Positions 20,241-27,774 of a stretch of DNA of 64,000 nucleotides are shown here, piece after piece. The position numbers were made by a program, and so were the translations under genes. The DNA is taken from positions 277,439-341,438 of the forward strand of contig NZ_LRUE01000022.1 of assembly GCF_001550135.1 (NCBI RefSeq). Direction: 5' to 3'. The notes below the pieces were generated by a model that saw only the letters and a list, made by a program, of their open reading frames with translations, searched no databases and was not told the origin of the DNA. Positions within the stretch are counted from its first letter, which is position 1; the number at the start of each line of letters is the position of its first letter. The stretch comes from Pseudoalteromonas shioyasakiensis (GTDB lineage Bacteria > Pseudomonadota > Gammaproteobacteria > Enterobacterales > Alteromonadaceae).

Positions 20241-20948
20241 TTATTTGAACAAACGATTATAGGCACAAAAGTAGGTACATGCTAATACCGGCCCTACCAA
20301 CAACATAGGTAAAAGACTATAAGGGGCAGCAAAGGTAACGAGCATATTAATCAAACAAAGCATGCTTAATGGTTTAATCACCTTTAGTGCCGTTGTAATG
20401 CCTTCTTTAACAGCTGCACTAAGCGAAGCATTGTTTAAAAGTAACAGAGGTACCACAAACATAAGCAACATATTTACAGGAACAATTGATACAAACATGA
20501 CCCCTACGCGCCAGCGCTCAACATCAACAAACTGACCTGACAATAAAGCCGATAACTGCTCACTACCAATCAAAGTACTCCCAACAGCAAATTGCACCAG
20601 CGCCAGTAAAATACCAACAACTGACCACACGGCAACTCGCCCCCACTTCGTCCATGTTGCATTGTGCTTAAATGAAAAGCCTTGCTGATTATTCAGGTTA
20701 AACAACAATGGCCACACCGTTGCCATTAACATAGGCGCTAACCATTTTGATAAAGTTAAACCTGTAGGTGCAGGTAATAGCTGCACTAAACCTGGCACAA
20801 TAGCGAACAGCGTCATAAGTAAAAAAAGTTTAAACGGTGCTTTTTTAAATAGCCCCCACCCTTCTTTTAACCAAACAGCAGCATCACTAAATGGTGCATT
20901 CGTTGAATCAAGTTTTAGCGTATTCACAGTTGATGTTGTAGTCGTCAT
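20241..20948 (-). CDS. Multi-pass membrane protein (BPSS1780-like)
   Basis: A 235-aa protein with about six hydrophobic segments. The N-terminal part (WLKEGWGLFKKAPFKLFLLMTLFAIVPGLVQLLP) has the pattern of BPSS1780-family membrane proteins of unknown function. The open frame extends 34 codons further upstream, but ATG at 20948 is preceded by AAAAGGACAAACTC. It is first in the ECF-sigma operon, 21 bp before the sigma gene. Confidence 0.6.
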   Translation of the reverse strand: MTTTTSTVNTLKLDSTNAPFSDAAVWLKEGWGLFKKAPFKLFLLMTLFAIVPGLVQLLPAPTGLTLSKWLAPMLMATVWPLLFNLNNQQGFSFKHNATWTKWGRVAVWSVVGILLALVQFAVGSTLIGSEQLSALLSGQFVDVERWRVGVMFVSIVPVNMLLMFVVPLLLLNNASLSAAVKEGITTALKVIKPLSMLCLINMLVTFAAPYSLLPMLLVGPVLACTYFCAYNRLFK

Positions 20949-21171
20949 GAGTTTGTCCTTTTCGTAAAAATAGATACATAAGACACTGCCTATTGCTACC
21001 ACCAAATAGAACAACTTCGTGTCATTTGCAGCTATAGACGAGACAAACACAGAAAACCTGACAAAATATTTTTAAAAAATTAAAAATAATTTTATTTCAT
21101 TGAATTTTAAGGATAAAAAGAAATTGAGCGCAGCTATAAAAACAGCTTTAATTTTGGATTTTTACAGTAAG

Positions 21172-21221
21172 AAAATGGTGGCCCCTCCCAGACTTGAACT
21201 GGGGACCTAACGATTATGAGT
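21172..21221. repeat. Attachment site, left (tRNA-Ile2 3' fragment)
   Basis: Fifty bp identical to 34805-34854: a few bases plus the 3' half of the tRNA-Ile2(CAU) gene, from CCA through T-arm to the anticodon CAT and following bases. After it the sequence diverges, so this is a tRNA remnant and not a functional gene. Identity ends in the anticodon arm, a common crossover site of tyrosine integrases. Confidence 0.92.
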
Positions 21222-21361
21222 TGCAAAACAAAGACTTACTACGAGTTACTTTTTGATATAACCATTTACTAATTTTCATAGTTATATCATAGGGTTATTG
21301 AACAAAACCCACCTCTGATGCATAAATCATTATGTATTTCAGAACGTTAAATTTTACGTTC

Positions 21362-21382
21362 AAAGTAGCACAGAGGTAGCAC
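21362..21382 (+). repeat. Paired GTAGCAC arm-site-like repeat before int
   Basis: GTAGCAC-AGAG-GTAGCAC, two direct 7-mers 11 bp apart, inside a 21-bp sequence found identically at 34742-34762 near the other end. Such repeats flanking the core on both sides fit integrase arm-binding sites. The int ribosome-binding site (AGAGG) lies within this copy, and the int ATG follows 3 bp later. Confidence 0.65.
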
Positions 21383-21385
21383 CAT

Positions 21386-22702
21386 ATGTCAGACACAAAA
21401 TTTCGCTTCACAGAATTGTCGCTTGAAAAGATAGAATCAAACGGTAAACGCACTCGCTATTATGACAGTCTATTGTCAGGACTCATTTTAGATGTGAGCG
21501 TAGCTGGTAAAAAATCATTTAGAGTTTATAAAAAGATACCAGGGAGAGACACCCCTATTAATGTCACCCTTGGTTACTTTCCATCAATTGCACTCGATGA
21601 TGCAAGGCGAATGGCTAGAAAGGTAATGGCAGATATAGCTGAGGGTATTAATCCTAATGACCTTAAGCGCCAGTTTAGAGCGGCTTCAGTTACCTTGAAA
21701 GAAGCTTTTGATTCATATATCGAATCTAGAGATCTCAAGCCTATAACTGAAAGAGGTTATAAACAAAAAATGGATTGCTATCTACCGGACTGGCATAACA
21801 AGCGCTTAGCCGATATTAATCAAACAATGATTTTAAAGCGCCAACGAGAAATCACCTCAAGAAGTCCTGCTCAGGCAAATTATACTATGCGCCTAATGCA
21901 TGCTTTATTTAACTTTGCTAAAGCTGAATACAAGTCTTCAGAAGGTCGTTCACTATTTCCAGAAAACCCTGTAGATGCTCTATCTGAAAAACGTAGTTGG
22001 AATAATATAAAACGTAAAACAAGACGGCTGCGCCGTTCACAGCTAAAACCTTTTGTAGATGCATTATATGAAGTAAGAAATGAAGCTGCTAAATATCGTC
22101 AAAATAGTCGTGTCGGTTTTTGTGATTATTTGGAGTTTTTAACCTTTTCAGGCCTAAGAAGGTCTGAGCTACTGCAACTGCCTTGGTCACAAGTACATCT
22201 TGAAGATAGGATATTTATTTTAGAAGATACAAAAAATGGCTTGGACGTTGAGTTTCCTATAACGGATCGCTTAGCTGAGATATTTAATCGACGAAAAGAA
22301 TACAAAGTATCTGACTATGTGTTTGGAACAAAAAGTAAAAAAGGCTACCTCACTGATCCTAAAAAAACGTTAAAACATGTATGCCAAATTGCAGGAGTAG
22401 TAATCACTTCGCATGATTTGCGCCGCACATTTACATCAATGGCAGAGAGTAGCGGAGTGTCAGGATACCTCCTGAAACGCCTTCTAAACCATATTACAGA
22501 TAAAAGTGATGTAACTGCTGGCTATTTAATTTTAACCGCTGAGGAGCTTAAAGAGCCCGCAGAAAAAGTAACAGAAACAATAGCCAAATATGCAGGTTTG
22601 ATTGAACAAGAGCCTGAAAATAAAATGAGTGAAATGAAAAGTCTGTTAGCAAGCTTAACTAAGGAACAAAAAGTTGAGCTGATGAGCACTTTATTAAGTT
22701 AG
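21386..22702 (+). CDS. int: P4-type tyrosine integrase
   Basis: A 438-aa site-specific recombinase: N-terminal DUF4102-type arm-binding domain (about 1-90, YYDSLLSGLILDVSVAGKKSF), SAM-like core-binding domain (about 105-205) and catalytic domain. The catalytic set is complete: R258 (GLRRSE), H343 and R346 (HDLRRTF), H369 and nucleophile Y380. It is adjacent to a tRNA-fragment att site, so it most likely integrates and excises this element at tRNA-Ile2. The arm-type repeat overlapping its translation start suggests autoregulation. A C-terminal tail of about 50 aa is extra. Confidence 0.95.
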   Translation: MSDTKFRFTELSLEKIESNGKRTRYYDSLLSGLILDVSVAGKKSFRVYKKIPGRDTPINVTLGYFPSIALDDARRMARKVMADIAEGINPNDLKRQFRAASVTLKEAFDSYIESRDLKPITERGYKQKMDCYLPDWHNKRLADINQTMILKRQREITSRSPAQANYTMRLMHALFNFAKAEYKSSEGRSLFPENPVDALSEKRSWNNIKRKTRRLRRSQLKPFVDALYEVRNEAAKYRQNSRVGFCDYLEFLTFSGLRRSELLQLPWSQVHLEDRIFILEDTKNGLDVEFPITDRLAEIFNRRKEYKVSDYVFGTKSKKGYLTDPKKTLKHVCQIAGVVITSHDLRRTFTSMAESSGVSGYLLKRLLNHITDKSDVTAGYLILTAEELKEPAEKVTETIAKYAGLIEQEPENKMSEMKSLLASLTKEQKVELMSTLLS

Positions 22703-22756
22703 CTCTAAAAGAAAATACTTCCCCCTGTTAGTTCATCAAAACTAACAGGGTAAGCA

Positions 22757-23431
22757 TCAGTCTAGTTTAGACTCAAGCAGACTTAACCACTCATCAAATA
22801 ATGGACATCGCTGCCGTATTTTATCAATGCCAATTTGTTCCGCAATGCTTATACCTTCCGTCGTTTTTCTGAATTTTCCGTTTCTTTTCAGATTATCTAA
22901 CCTCTTAGACGGAGCAGTCTCGCGACTATTATTAATTTGTTCAGGTTCTTCACAAGCTTGCGTAATAGCTATAACCTTTTCAACTTCGATATCTAACGCA
23001 TTTGCTAAAATCACTTCATCACTAAATAACAAAGCTTCAAATTCATGCATTGCCATAAACGGAATAAAGCGCCTTTGTGGTTGAAGGTCACCATAATTTT
23101 GCGAAATCAACTCTGCTGCTGCATCATTTAATTTTTTTGCAATCTCAATATGATTTTCATTATTAATATCAGCTAAACTAGGCCACTCCTTTAAACCATA
23201 GTAATCAAAAAATTGAGTTACATATATATCAGGGCGCTGCTTCAAAAAACGACCTATATCTTTTTCGGCTCGGTTAAATTTAACATCCCCTCCCTTTTGA
23301 CCTGGTTTGGATATCTGAGTCGCTCTGATAAAAATATTTTTATTTGCTAAATAAGGAGCAAGCACTCTCTCTATAAATGCTTGCTCAGTTCGACCTTCAA
23401 CAATAGCCATCACTTCAATAAAGTTATTCAT
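22757..23431 (-). CDS. DUF4276 family protein (TOPRIM-like), partner of AAA ATPase
   Basis: A 224-aa protein beginning with VMAIVEGRTEQAFIERVLAPYL. The Glu residues E12/E16 and the following FFDYYGL strand recall the TOPRIM-like nuclease fold of OLD-type proteins; FMAMHEFEALLFSD and APSKRLDNL are DUF4276 signatures. Its start overlaps the end of the upstream ATPase gene by 8 bp, so the two are translationally coupled. ATPase plus TOPRIM-like pairs (AbiL, PARIS, OLD class 2) act in phage defence. Function here is inferred. Confidence 0.8.
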   Translation of the reverse strand: MNNFIEVMAIVEGRTEQAFIERVLAPYLANKNIFIRATQISKPGQKGGDVKFNRAEKDIGRFLKQRPDIYVTQFFDYYGLKEWPSLADINNENHIEIAKKLNDAAAELISQNYGDLQPQRRFIPFMAMHEFEALLFSDEVILANALDIEVEKVIAITQACEEPEQINNSRETAPSKRLDNLKRNGKFRKTTEGISIAEQIGIDKIRQRCPLFDEWLSLLESKLD

Positions 23432-24530
23432 TCACTGGACCTCCAGTAATGACATTTTTATTCCAAAGCTCACCTAATGAATACTCATCAAGCCAATCTT
23501 CATAATCCTCTTCTTTTAAGCGGTTAAAAGTCGACGCACCATCTTTACGATTAGCAACTATGATATCTTCAACAGAAAAGTAATTAATTAATTCTGGTGA
23601 TTGAGTTGCAACAACTACTTGTGTCCTTTCTGAAGCAGCTTTAACCAACTCAGCCAATATTGCTATCGCAGCAGGATGTAGGCCTAGTTCAGGTTCATCA
23701 ATAATAATGGTTGCAGGGGGGTTAGGTTGTAATAGAGCTGTTGCTAAACAAATGAACCTTATTGAACCATCTGAAAGGTGATAAGGCTGCATAGGATAAT
23801 CAGAGCCCTTTTGTAACCACGTTAAATTAACCAGTTCTTTTTCACCTCTTTTGAATGCTTCAAGTAAAAAATCATCAAAAAAAGGTGTGACTAATTTTAT
23901 TGCATTTACGATATCTCTATATTCACTTGGGAAGTCATTTTTTAGCTTTAACAAAAAAGCCCCAATATTTGATGCATCCTTTCGTAATATTTTATTATCT
24001 TGAATTATTTCTTCCCCCCGCATAGGGGCTGTCGAACTAGTGTCATGGAAGTGATAAATTTTCCAAGATGAAATTGCATCGAAAACCGGTTTCGAATATT
24101 TTGAATCTGAAGAATTACTTTTAACTTCAGATACCATCCGTGATATCCCCTCTGAACTATCTCCTAGGTTCCACCATCCAGATGCCCCTCCACTATAATA
24201 ACGAGCTTCATCTTCTATTGCTGCGTTATTGTTTGGTGTTGCTATTAAGTTAAAGCGAAAACCTCGAACACCAAAATTAGTCGAAAACTCAATTTTTTTC
24301 GTTACCTTCGGCCCACAAAAAAGTAAGTCACTAGCACCACCATTATCACGAACAAATCGATTCAGGTTACCATCAATCAAGGCACCCAATAATTTAAAAA
24401 AAGCAATAAAATTACTCTTACCAGCACCATTGGCACCTACAATTATATTTAAAGCATTCAGTTCAAAGTCTTCTAGTTTCTGTATAGACTTAAAACCTTT
24501 GATCGTTACTTTATCTAAAGAGCTTCCCAT
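23424..24530 (-). CDS. AAA_21/ABC-type ATPase, putative abortive-infection component
   Basis: A 368-aa SMC/RecF-like ATPase. KGFKSIQ then Walker A GANGAGKSN (about residues 32-40); signature YHLSDGSIRFICLA; Walker B IIIDEPELGLHP; H-loop VVATQSPELI. This order is typical of OLD/AbiL/RloA-type AAA_21 ATPases. Without a nuclease domain of its own, it depends on the DUF4276 partner encoded next. It sits between integrase and replication genes, the usual cargo position of small satellites. Confidence 0.85.
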   Translation of the reverse strand: MGSSLDKVTIKGFKSIQKLEDFELNALNIIVGANGAGKSNFIAFFKLLGALIDGNLNRFVRDNGGASDLLFCGPKVTKKIEFSTNFGVRGFRFNLIATPNNNAAIEDEARYYSGGASGWWNLGDSSEGISRMVSEVKSNSSDSKYSKPVFDAISSWKIYHFHDTSSTAPMRGEEIIQDNKILRKDASNIGAFLLKLKNDFPSEYRDIVNAIKLVTPFFDDFLLEAFKRGEKELVNLTWLQKGSDYPMQPYHLSDGSIRFICLATALLQPNPPATIIIDEPELGLHPAAIAILAELVKAASERTQVVVATQSPELINYFSVEDIIVANRKDGASTFNRLKEEDYEDWLDEYSLGELWNKNVITGGPVNE

Positions 24531-25041
24531 TGTATTTCTCCCATTAGTAACTCCTTAAATTAACTTGAAATAAGTGACTAAAAAGCTTAAATTTTTGTGT
24601 TTTTTTAATTTTAGCAGAGGCAATTCTCTTTATTCAATGATTGAATCTGGAAAAGAGGAAACATTAAAGAGCATATAAGCTTTGAGTGAATTGCACTTTA
24701 CTGAAATTTGGCTAGTGAAACAAATTCATAGCCTACACTATAGCTAAAGTATCTCATACAAGTATGTGAACTAAACAATCAAAGCGCTTCAGAAAACTTT
24801 CAGATGTACGATTTTTATAAACCAGCTGATAATTATCCTTTCAAAAAGTTCACTTATAAAATCACCTTTGACTAAGCTTCAAATCTTTTAAAACTTTGAT
24901 GTATCTACGTATCTAAACAGTTAGTCATAGACTATTAAATCAATATTGGGTTTATTTCTTTATTTATAAATACGTTTAGTGCTTTCCGTGTTTAGAACAT
25001 TGAGTATATAGCTATAACAAGGGCTACAGAGGATATAAAAA
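24531..25041. other. AT-rich non-coding segment beside the iterons
   Basis: About 510 bp without a convincing ORF on either strand, strongly AT-rich, between the AAA ATPase start and the iteron array. An AT-rich stretch next to iterons is where strand opening would be expected in a theta-type origin. I found no perfect DnaA box by eye. Confidence 0.5.
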
Positions 25042-25145
25042 ATCAAAAGTACGAATCAAAAAAGTTAAAGGTACGACAGTTTTCATCAAAAGTACGATAC
25101 TATTCAAGATCAAAAGTACGATATTATTCAAGATCAAAAGTACGA
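25042..25145 (+). repeat. Five iterons (ATCAAAAGTACGA), putative replication origin
   Basis: Copies begin at 25042, 25064 (degenerate GTTAAAGGTACGA), 25085, 25109 and 25133, so spacings are 22, 21, 24 and 24 bp, about two helical turns. Direct repeats of this length and phase next to a rep gene are characteristic of Rep-binding iterons. The last copy almost touches the repA stop codon, placing the origin on the 3' side of repA. Confidence 0.85.
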
Positions 25146-25147
25146 CA

Positions 25148-25957
25148 CTAACCTGTGTTTATCCTTTTCATAAAAAGTTCGGAGTTAAGTTTCGCGAGTT
25201 CCATCCTTCCACTTTCAGTATCACGAAAAATAAATAAGCTGTCGCCTTCAACCTTCAATAAGTAATCGAGTATTTTTTCTATTTTTCTAAGCCGCTTTTT
25301 TAAATCTGACAATGACGATCTAATACCAATTCTTTCTCGTAAATTATCTAACTTGATAACTTGCTTAGAAGGTCTACCACAGCGCTTCCGGCAGACTTCA
25401 TAAAGTCTGCGATCAAATGGTTTAGATAATTGAAAGTAATCATCATGTAATGTTAAGACATCATTGTCATCAATCGTCTCGATGAGCCAATCGGGCAATG
25501 TTACTTGCCAGCAGCTTAAACCACTACCTTCGATTAACTTAAAGCCTTCGATGAGACCCATATTTTCCAAAAATCTTCGGCCATTAAACTTGTAATCAGT
25601 CGTAATTAAAGTTCCTACGAGTCGATATAAAGCCTTTTCAACAAGTTTGTACTCTTTTCCTGATGTTCCTCTCCCTGTAGCCTTTAGGAGATCATAGGTG
25701 TTGAAGCGAACCGTGTTACTGAGCTCTAACTTAGCATTTTTTGCAGCCATGATATGGCTCAAGCAATAAATGAGTACTTCTTTATCTTTGATGGTTGCTC
25801 GACCCTGGACGCTTGGAACGATTTTTATTGATACACCTTTATATGAGAAATCTAACGTACCTTTAGACTTTCCGTCTAATGCAAACACAGGCCACACCAT
25901 TGAAAACATATCTGATTTCAAATTGACATGAGTCATTTTGCACTCAAAATACGCCAT
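25148..25957 (-). CDS. repA: Plasmid-type replication initiator (RPA family)
   Basis: A 269-aa protein with the pattern of the replication initiator protein A family: FSMVWPVFALDGKSKG near the N-terminus, IKIVPSVQGRATIKDKEVLIYCLSHIM, YKLVEKALYRLVGTLI, then PFDRRLYEVCRKRCG and a C-terminal LDNLRERIGIRSSLSDLKKRLR winged-helix-like part. It should bind the iterons directly downstream and start replication of the excised element. It follows the AlpA-like gene by 8 bp and is probably coexpressed. Confidence 0.85.
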   Translation of the reverse strand: MAYFECKMTHVNLKSDMFSMVWPVFALDGKSKGTLDFSYKGVSIKIVPSVQGRATIKDKEVLIYCLSHIMAAKNAKLELSNTVRFNTYDLLKATGRGTSGKEYKLVEKALYRLVGTLITTDYKFNGRRFLENMGLIEGFKLIEGSGLSCWQVTLPDWLIETIDDNDVLTLHDDYFQLSKPFDRRLYEVCRKRCGRPSKQVIKLDNLRERIGIRSSLSDLKKRLRKIEKILDYLLKVEGDSLFIFRDTESGRMELAKLNSELFMKRINTG

Positions 25958-25965
25958 AACTAGCG

Positions 25966-26166
25966 TTACTTATTTCTTGGTTGAGAAGCTAACCAGTTGT
26001 GAAAGTCTTCAACAGGGAAAAGTAATCGAGCGCCAATTTTAATATGTGGTGGTAATGGGTAATTACCATTGCCTTGTTTGTTCTTAGAGATTTGATTAAA
26101 AAGAGCTTGTTTGCTGATAAAAAGTAAGTCGGCTACTTCTTCCGAACGATAAAATACCTTTTCCAT
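25966..26166 (-). CDS. AlpA-like/MerR-type HTH regulator
   Basis: A 66-aa winged-HTH protein: MEKVFYRSEEVADLLFISKQALFNQISKN followed by a wing and the end LLFPVEDFHNWL. This is the AlpA/excisionase pattern. In P4-like and other satellites such proteins activate integrase, excision or replication genes. ATG at 26166 behind GAGGTCAATAATA is preferred over a TTG five codons upstream. It heads the alpA-repA unit, with palindromic sites just upstream (26191-26237). Confidence 0.85.
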   Translation of the reverse strand: MEKVFYRSEEVADLLFISKQALFNQISKNKQGNGNYPLPPHIKIGARLLFPVEDFHNWLASQPRNK

Positions 26167-26190
26167 TATTATTGACCTCAAAGCGTAAGC

Positions 26191-26237
26191 GTTGAGCTCA
26201 ATTATTAGCTCAACACATTATTAATTAGTTGAGCAAC
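26191..26237. promoter_or_regulatory. Operator-like palindromes upstream of the AlpA-like gene
   Basis: GTTGAGCT-N8-AGCTCAAC (26191-26214) is a perfect inverted repeat, and GTTGAGCAAC (26228-26237) repeats the TTGAGC half-site. They lie 25-70 bp before the alpA-like start, where an operator of the alpA-repA unit would be. The binding protein is unknown; the AlpA-like protein itself or the XRE repressor are candidates. Confidence 0.5.
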
Positions 26238-26264
26238 AATGGTAATTGAGTGGTCAGAAAGTTG

Positions 26265-26299
26265 CCCCGAAAAGCTAGGGGAACTTTCGGGGGGTTTTT
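26265..26299 (+). terminator. Rho-independent terminator facing away from all known genes
   Basis: CCCCGAAA / TTTCGGGG stem with a 12-nt loop and T5 at 26295-26299 on the plus strand. All annotated genes here are on the minus strand, so the terminator implies a short plus-strand transcript starting within or upstream of the alpA region. Confidence 0.6.
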
Positions 26300-26463
26300 A
26301 ATGTTTTAGGGGAAAAGCAACACAACTTAGTAACTATAAAAATTAACCATTTGATTTTTATAGTTATTATCTTTTAAAATGGGGATTGGCTAATAAAAAC
26401 ACCTACAAAAAAATTTGCTTGATAAGCTTTTTAAGTAGGCTTTTGGAGAGGCTCTATGCAATA

Positions 26464-26547
26464 TCACTTACATTTGAAATAAAACAAAACAGCGAAGAAG
26501 ATCACAAGGCTTAAAATCAAAGCGCAACCAGCGAGTACAGGAGCCAT
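26464..26547 (-). CDS. Hypothetical 27-aa membrane peptide
   Basis: MAPVLAGCALIL... followed by a hydrophobic run to FYFKCK: a single membrane span with a short basic tail. ATG at 26547 has AGGA seven bases before it, and that AGGA lies in the last codons of the upstream ORF 26550-26669, so translation appears coupled. Very small proteins of this type are known as holin- or toxin-like peptides, but no family is recognised. Confidence 0.5.
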   Translation of the reverse strand: MAPVLAGCALILSLVIFFAVLFYFKCK

Positions 26548-26549
26548 GT

Positions 26550-26669
26550 TTAAATCCTGCCTTCTTTAATTGCTGCAAAAAGGCTATTTTTTAACTTGTC
26601 GTAACGACGAGTGGCTCTAATAGCTAACACCATTAAAATCCACATTTGAAACCATTCGTATATTGTCAT
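26550..26669 (-). CDS. Hypothetical 39-aa peptide
   Basis: MTIYEWFQMWILMVLAIRATRRYD... : a short hydrophobic N-terminal helix and a basic C-terminal half ending IKEGRI. It lies just upstream of the 27-aa membrane peptide, with stop and next start 2 bp apart. The ribosome-binding site is weak (CAGAGATTGCAGTT). Support comes from the tandem arrangement and codon structure; no family is recognised. Confidence 0.45.
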   Translation of the reverse strand: MTIYEWFQMWILMVLAIRATRRYDKLKNSLFAAIKEGRI

Positions 26670-26683
26670 AACTGCAATCTCTG

Positions 26684-27061
26684 CTAATGCTTTGCATTTG
26701 AGTATAGAAAAGATCCTTCCCAATTACACAAAGCAATAATCCACTCACTAATATTTTGTTGCTTCTGCTCATTACAACCCATAAAGGGAAAAGTTATTTT
26801 TTTGCTTCGAGACTTAAAATGGCTGAAAGGCTCTAATCTAATATCCCAAACCTCACCGGTTTCATTTGTCACGTCGAAAGCAAACGCTTTTTGAGAAATT
26901 AGAGCAAAAAAGATTTCCTGCTCTGATTGCACTTCTTTCTCAAATGATAGCCCTAATGGTTCACATTCAGCTTCGATACCAGCCAAGCGGCTCTGAAACT
27001 CAACGACTACTGGGATGAATGGCCTTAGCTCAACATTTTTGTATAGATCTAAAAGTAGCAT
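26684..27061 (-). CDS. Hypothetical protein (125 aa)
   Basis: A 125-aa soluble protein, no signal peptide, with an acidic middle (EAECEPLGLSFEKEVQSEQE) and a beta-rich part (FDVTNETGEVWDIRLEPF). Start ATG with AAGGAG seven bases before. No known domain recognised. It lies between the tiny peptides and a small membrane protein, all on the minus strand; a 22-bp palindrome lies just upstream at 27075-27096. Confidence 0.7.
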   Translation of the reverse strand: MLLLDLYKNVELRPFIPVVVEFQSRLAGIEAECEPLGLSFEKEVQSEQEIFFALISQKAFAFDVTNETGEVWDIRLEPFSHFKSRSKKITFPFMGCNEQKQQNISEWIIALCNWEGSFLYSNAKH

Positions 27062-27074
27062 TACATTGCTCCTT

Positions 27075-27096
27075 AAAATTAGGCATGCCTAATTTT
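27075..27096. promoter_or_regulatory. 22-bp perfect palindrome
   Basis: AAAATTAGGCA joined to its exact complement with no spacer. It lies 14 bp upstream of the 125-aa gene and 25 bp after the next gene's stop. A zero-loop palindrome is poor as a hairpin terminator and better explained as a dimeric protein-binding site. Confidence 0.5.
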
Positions 27097-27121
27097 GATC
27101 GCTGACCTATTCTTTATGTGA

Positions 27122-27331
27122 TTAGTAATAGGTGTCGTAAAGTTCCCCACGTGATTGTGCATCTTCAGCTTCTTCACGCGACATAAATTCATCATCAGCA
27201 ATAATATTGCCCATACCATCATTCAATTTATCTAGTTGCTCTTTTTCTTTCGACGACTGCTCATCACTTGTAAATATACTTACCAACAAGTAGATAGTCC
27301 CGACTGATACACACACAAATGTTTCAAGCAT
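27122..27331 (-). CDS. Small membrane-anchored hypothetical protein
   Basis: A 69-aa protein with one N-terminal membrane span (FVCVSVGTIYLLVSIF) and an acidic cytoplasmic tail (SSKEKEQLDKLNDGMG ... SREEAEDAQSRGELYDTYY). The first possible ATG is only one base from the GGAGG ribosome-binding site; the ATG two codons later (27331) has the right spacing. It is the first gene leftward from the XRE-controlled region and so probably repressed by the divergent XRE protein. Confidence 0.65.
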   Translation of the reverse strand: MLETFVCVSVGTIYLLVSIFTSDEQSSKEKEQLDKLNDGMGNIIADDEFMSREEAEDAQSRGELYDTYY

Positions 27332-27371
27332 ATTCATTCCTCCAAATTCAAATTACCCACGAAAGCAAAAA

Positions 27372-27420
27372 CTAAGGATTCCTTAGTATCTAGATTCAAT
27401 TAAAGCTAAGAAACTCTTAG
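27372..27420. promoter_or_regulatory. Twin operators CTAAG-N5-CTTAG between divergent genes
   Basis: Two perfect 15-bp dyads, 27372-27386 and 27406-27420, with centres 34 bp apart; a third CTAAG half-site is at 27429-27433. They lie in the 110-bp gap between the XRE gene and the minus-strand small-gene operon. This is a phage-repressor-like arrangement and most likely the binding target of the XRE protein. Confidence 0.7.
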
Positions 27421-27444
27421 TTTTCAAGCTAAGAACAATAAATA

Positions 27445-27708
27445 ATGAAAACTAATGACGAATCACCATTTCCAAAACGCTTAAAAGAGGCAAGAAAAGC
27501 CAAAGGGCTATCGCAAAAACAGTTGGGAATTTTGGCTGGAATGGATCAATTTGCAGCATCAGCAAGAATGAACCAATACGAAAAAGGTGTACATTCTCCA
27601 GACTTTAAAACAGTGAAAGCTCTGGCTGATATTTTAGATGTGCCAACTGCGTACCTGTATTGTATTGAAGATGAGCTGGCAAGTGTTATTAGGGAATGGT
27701 GCTTATAA
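27445..27708 (+). CDS. XRE-family HTH transcriptional repressor
   Basis: An 87-aa protein with a complete helix-turn-helix (RLKEARKAKGLSQKQLGILAGMDQFAASARMNQYEKGVHSPDFKTVKALADILDVPTAYLY). No protease or dimerisation domain beyond a short C-terminal helix. The paired CTAAG-N5-CTTAG dyads directly upstream suggest it represses itself and the divergent genes toward repA, functioning as the master repressor of the element. Confidence 0.9.
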   Translation: MKTNDESPFPKRLKEARKAKGLSQKQLGILAGMDQFAASARMNQYEKGVHSPDFKTVKALADILDVPTAYLYCIEDELASVIREWCL

Positions 27709-27774
27709 TACCTTCTCCATGTGTCTTCATCGCAAATAACTATCCCTTATAGAGGTTATTTGAAAGCCCCTATG

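Larger units (their letters stand above)
20949..21385. other. Intergenic junction: chromosome to integrated element
   Basis: No gene. 20949-21171 is AT-rich chromosomal sequence upstream of the membrane-protein gene. From 21172 the 3' half of a tRNA-Ile2 is present as a remnant (att site), followed by about 140 bp of element sequence that includes the paired GTAGCAC repeats directly before the integrase start. Confidence 0.7.
26182..26463. other. Non-coding regulatory segment with hairpins
   Basis: No gene seen. It contains the operator-like palindromes, a plus-strand terminator (26265-26299) and a perfect 13-bp hairpin around 26331-26366 (AACTATAAAAAT and complement, 10-nt loop). The density of structure suggests a control region of the replication module. 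Confidence 0.5.

Noticed and set aside
21176..21221. Functional tRNA gene at the left end of the element
   Set aside because: Only the 3' half to the anticodon is present; the 5' half is replaced by element sequence.
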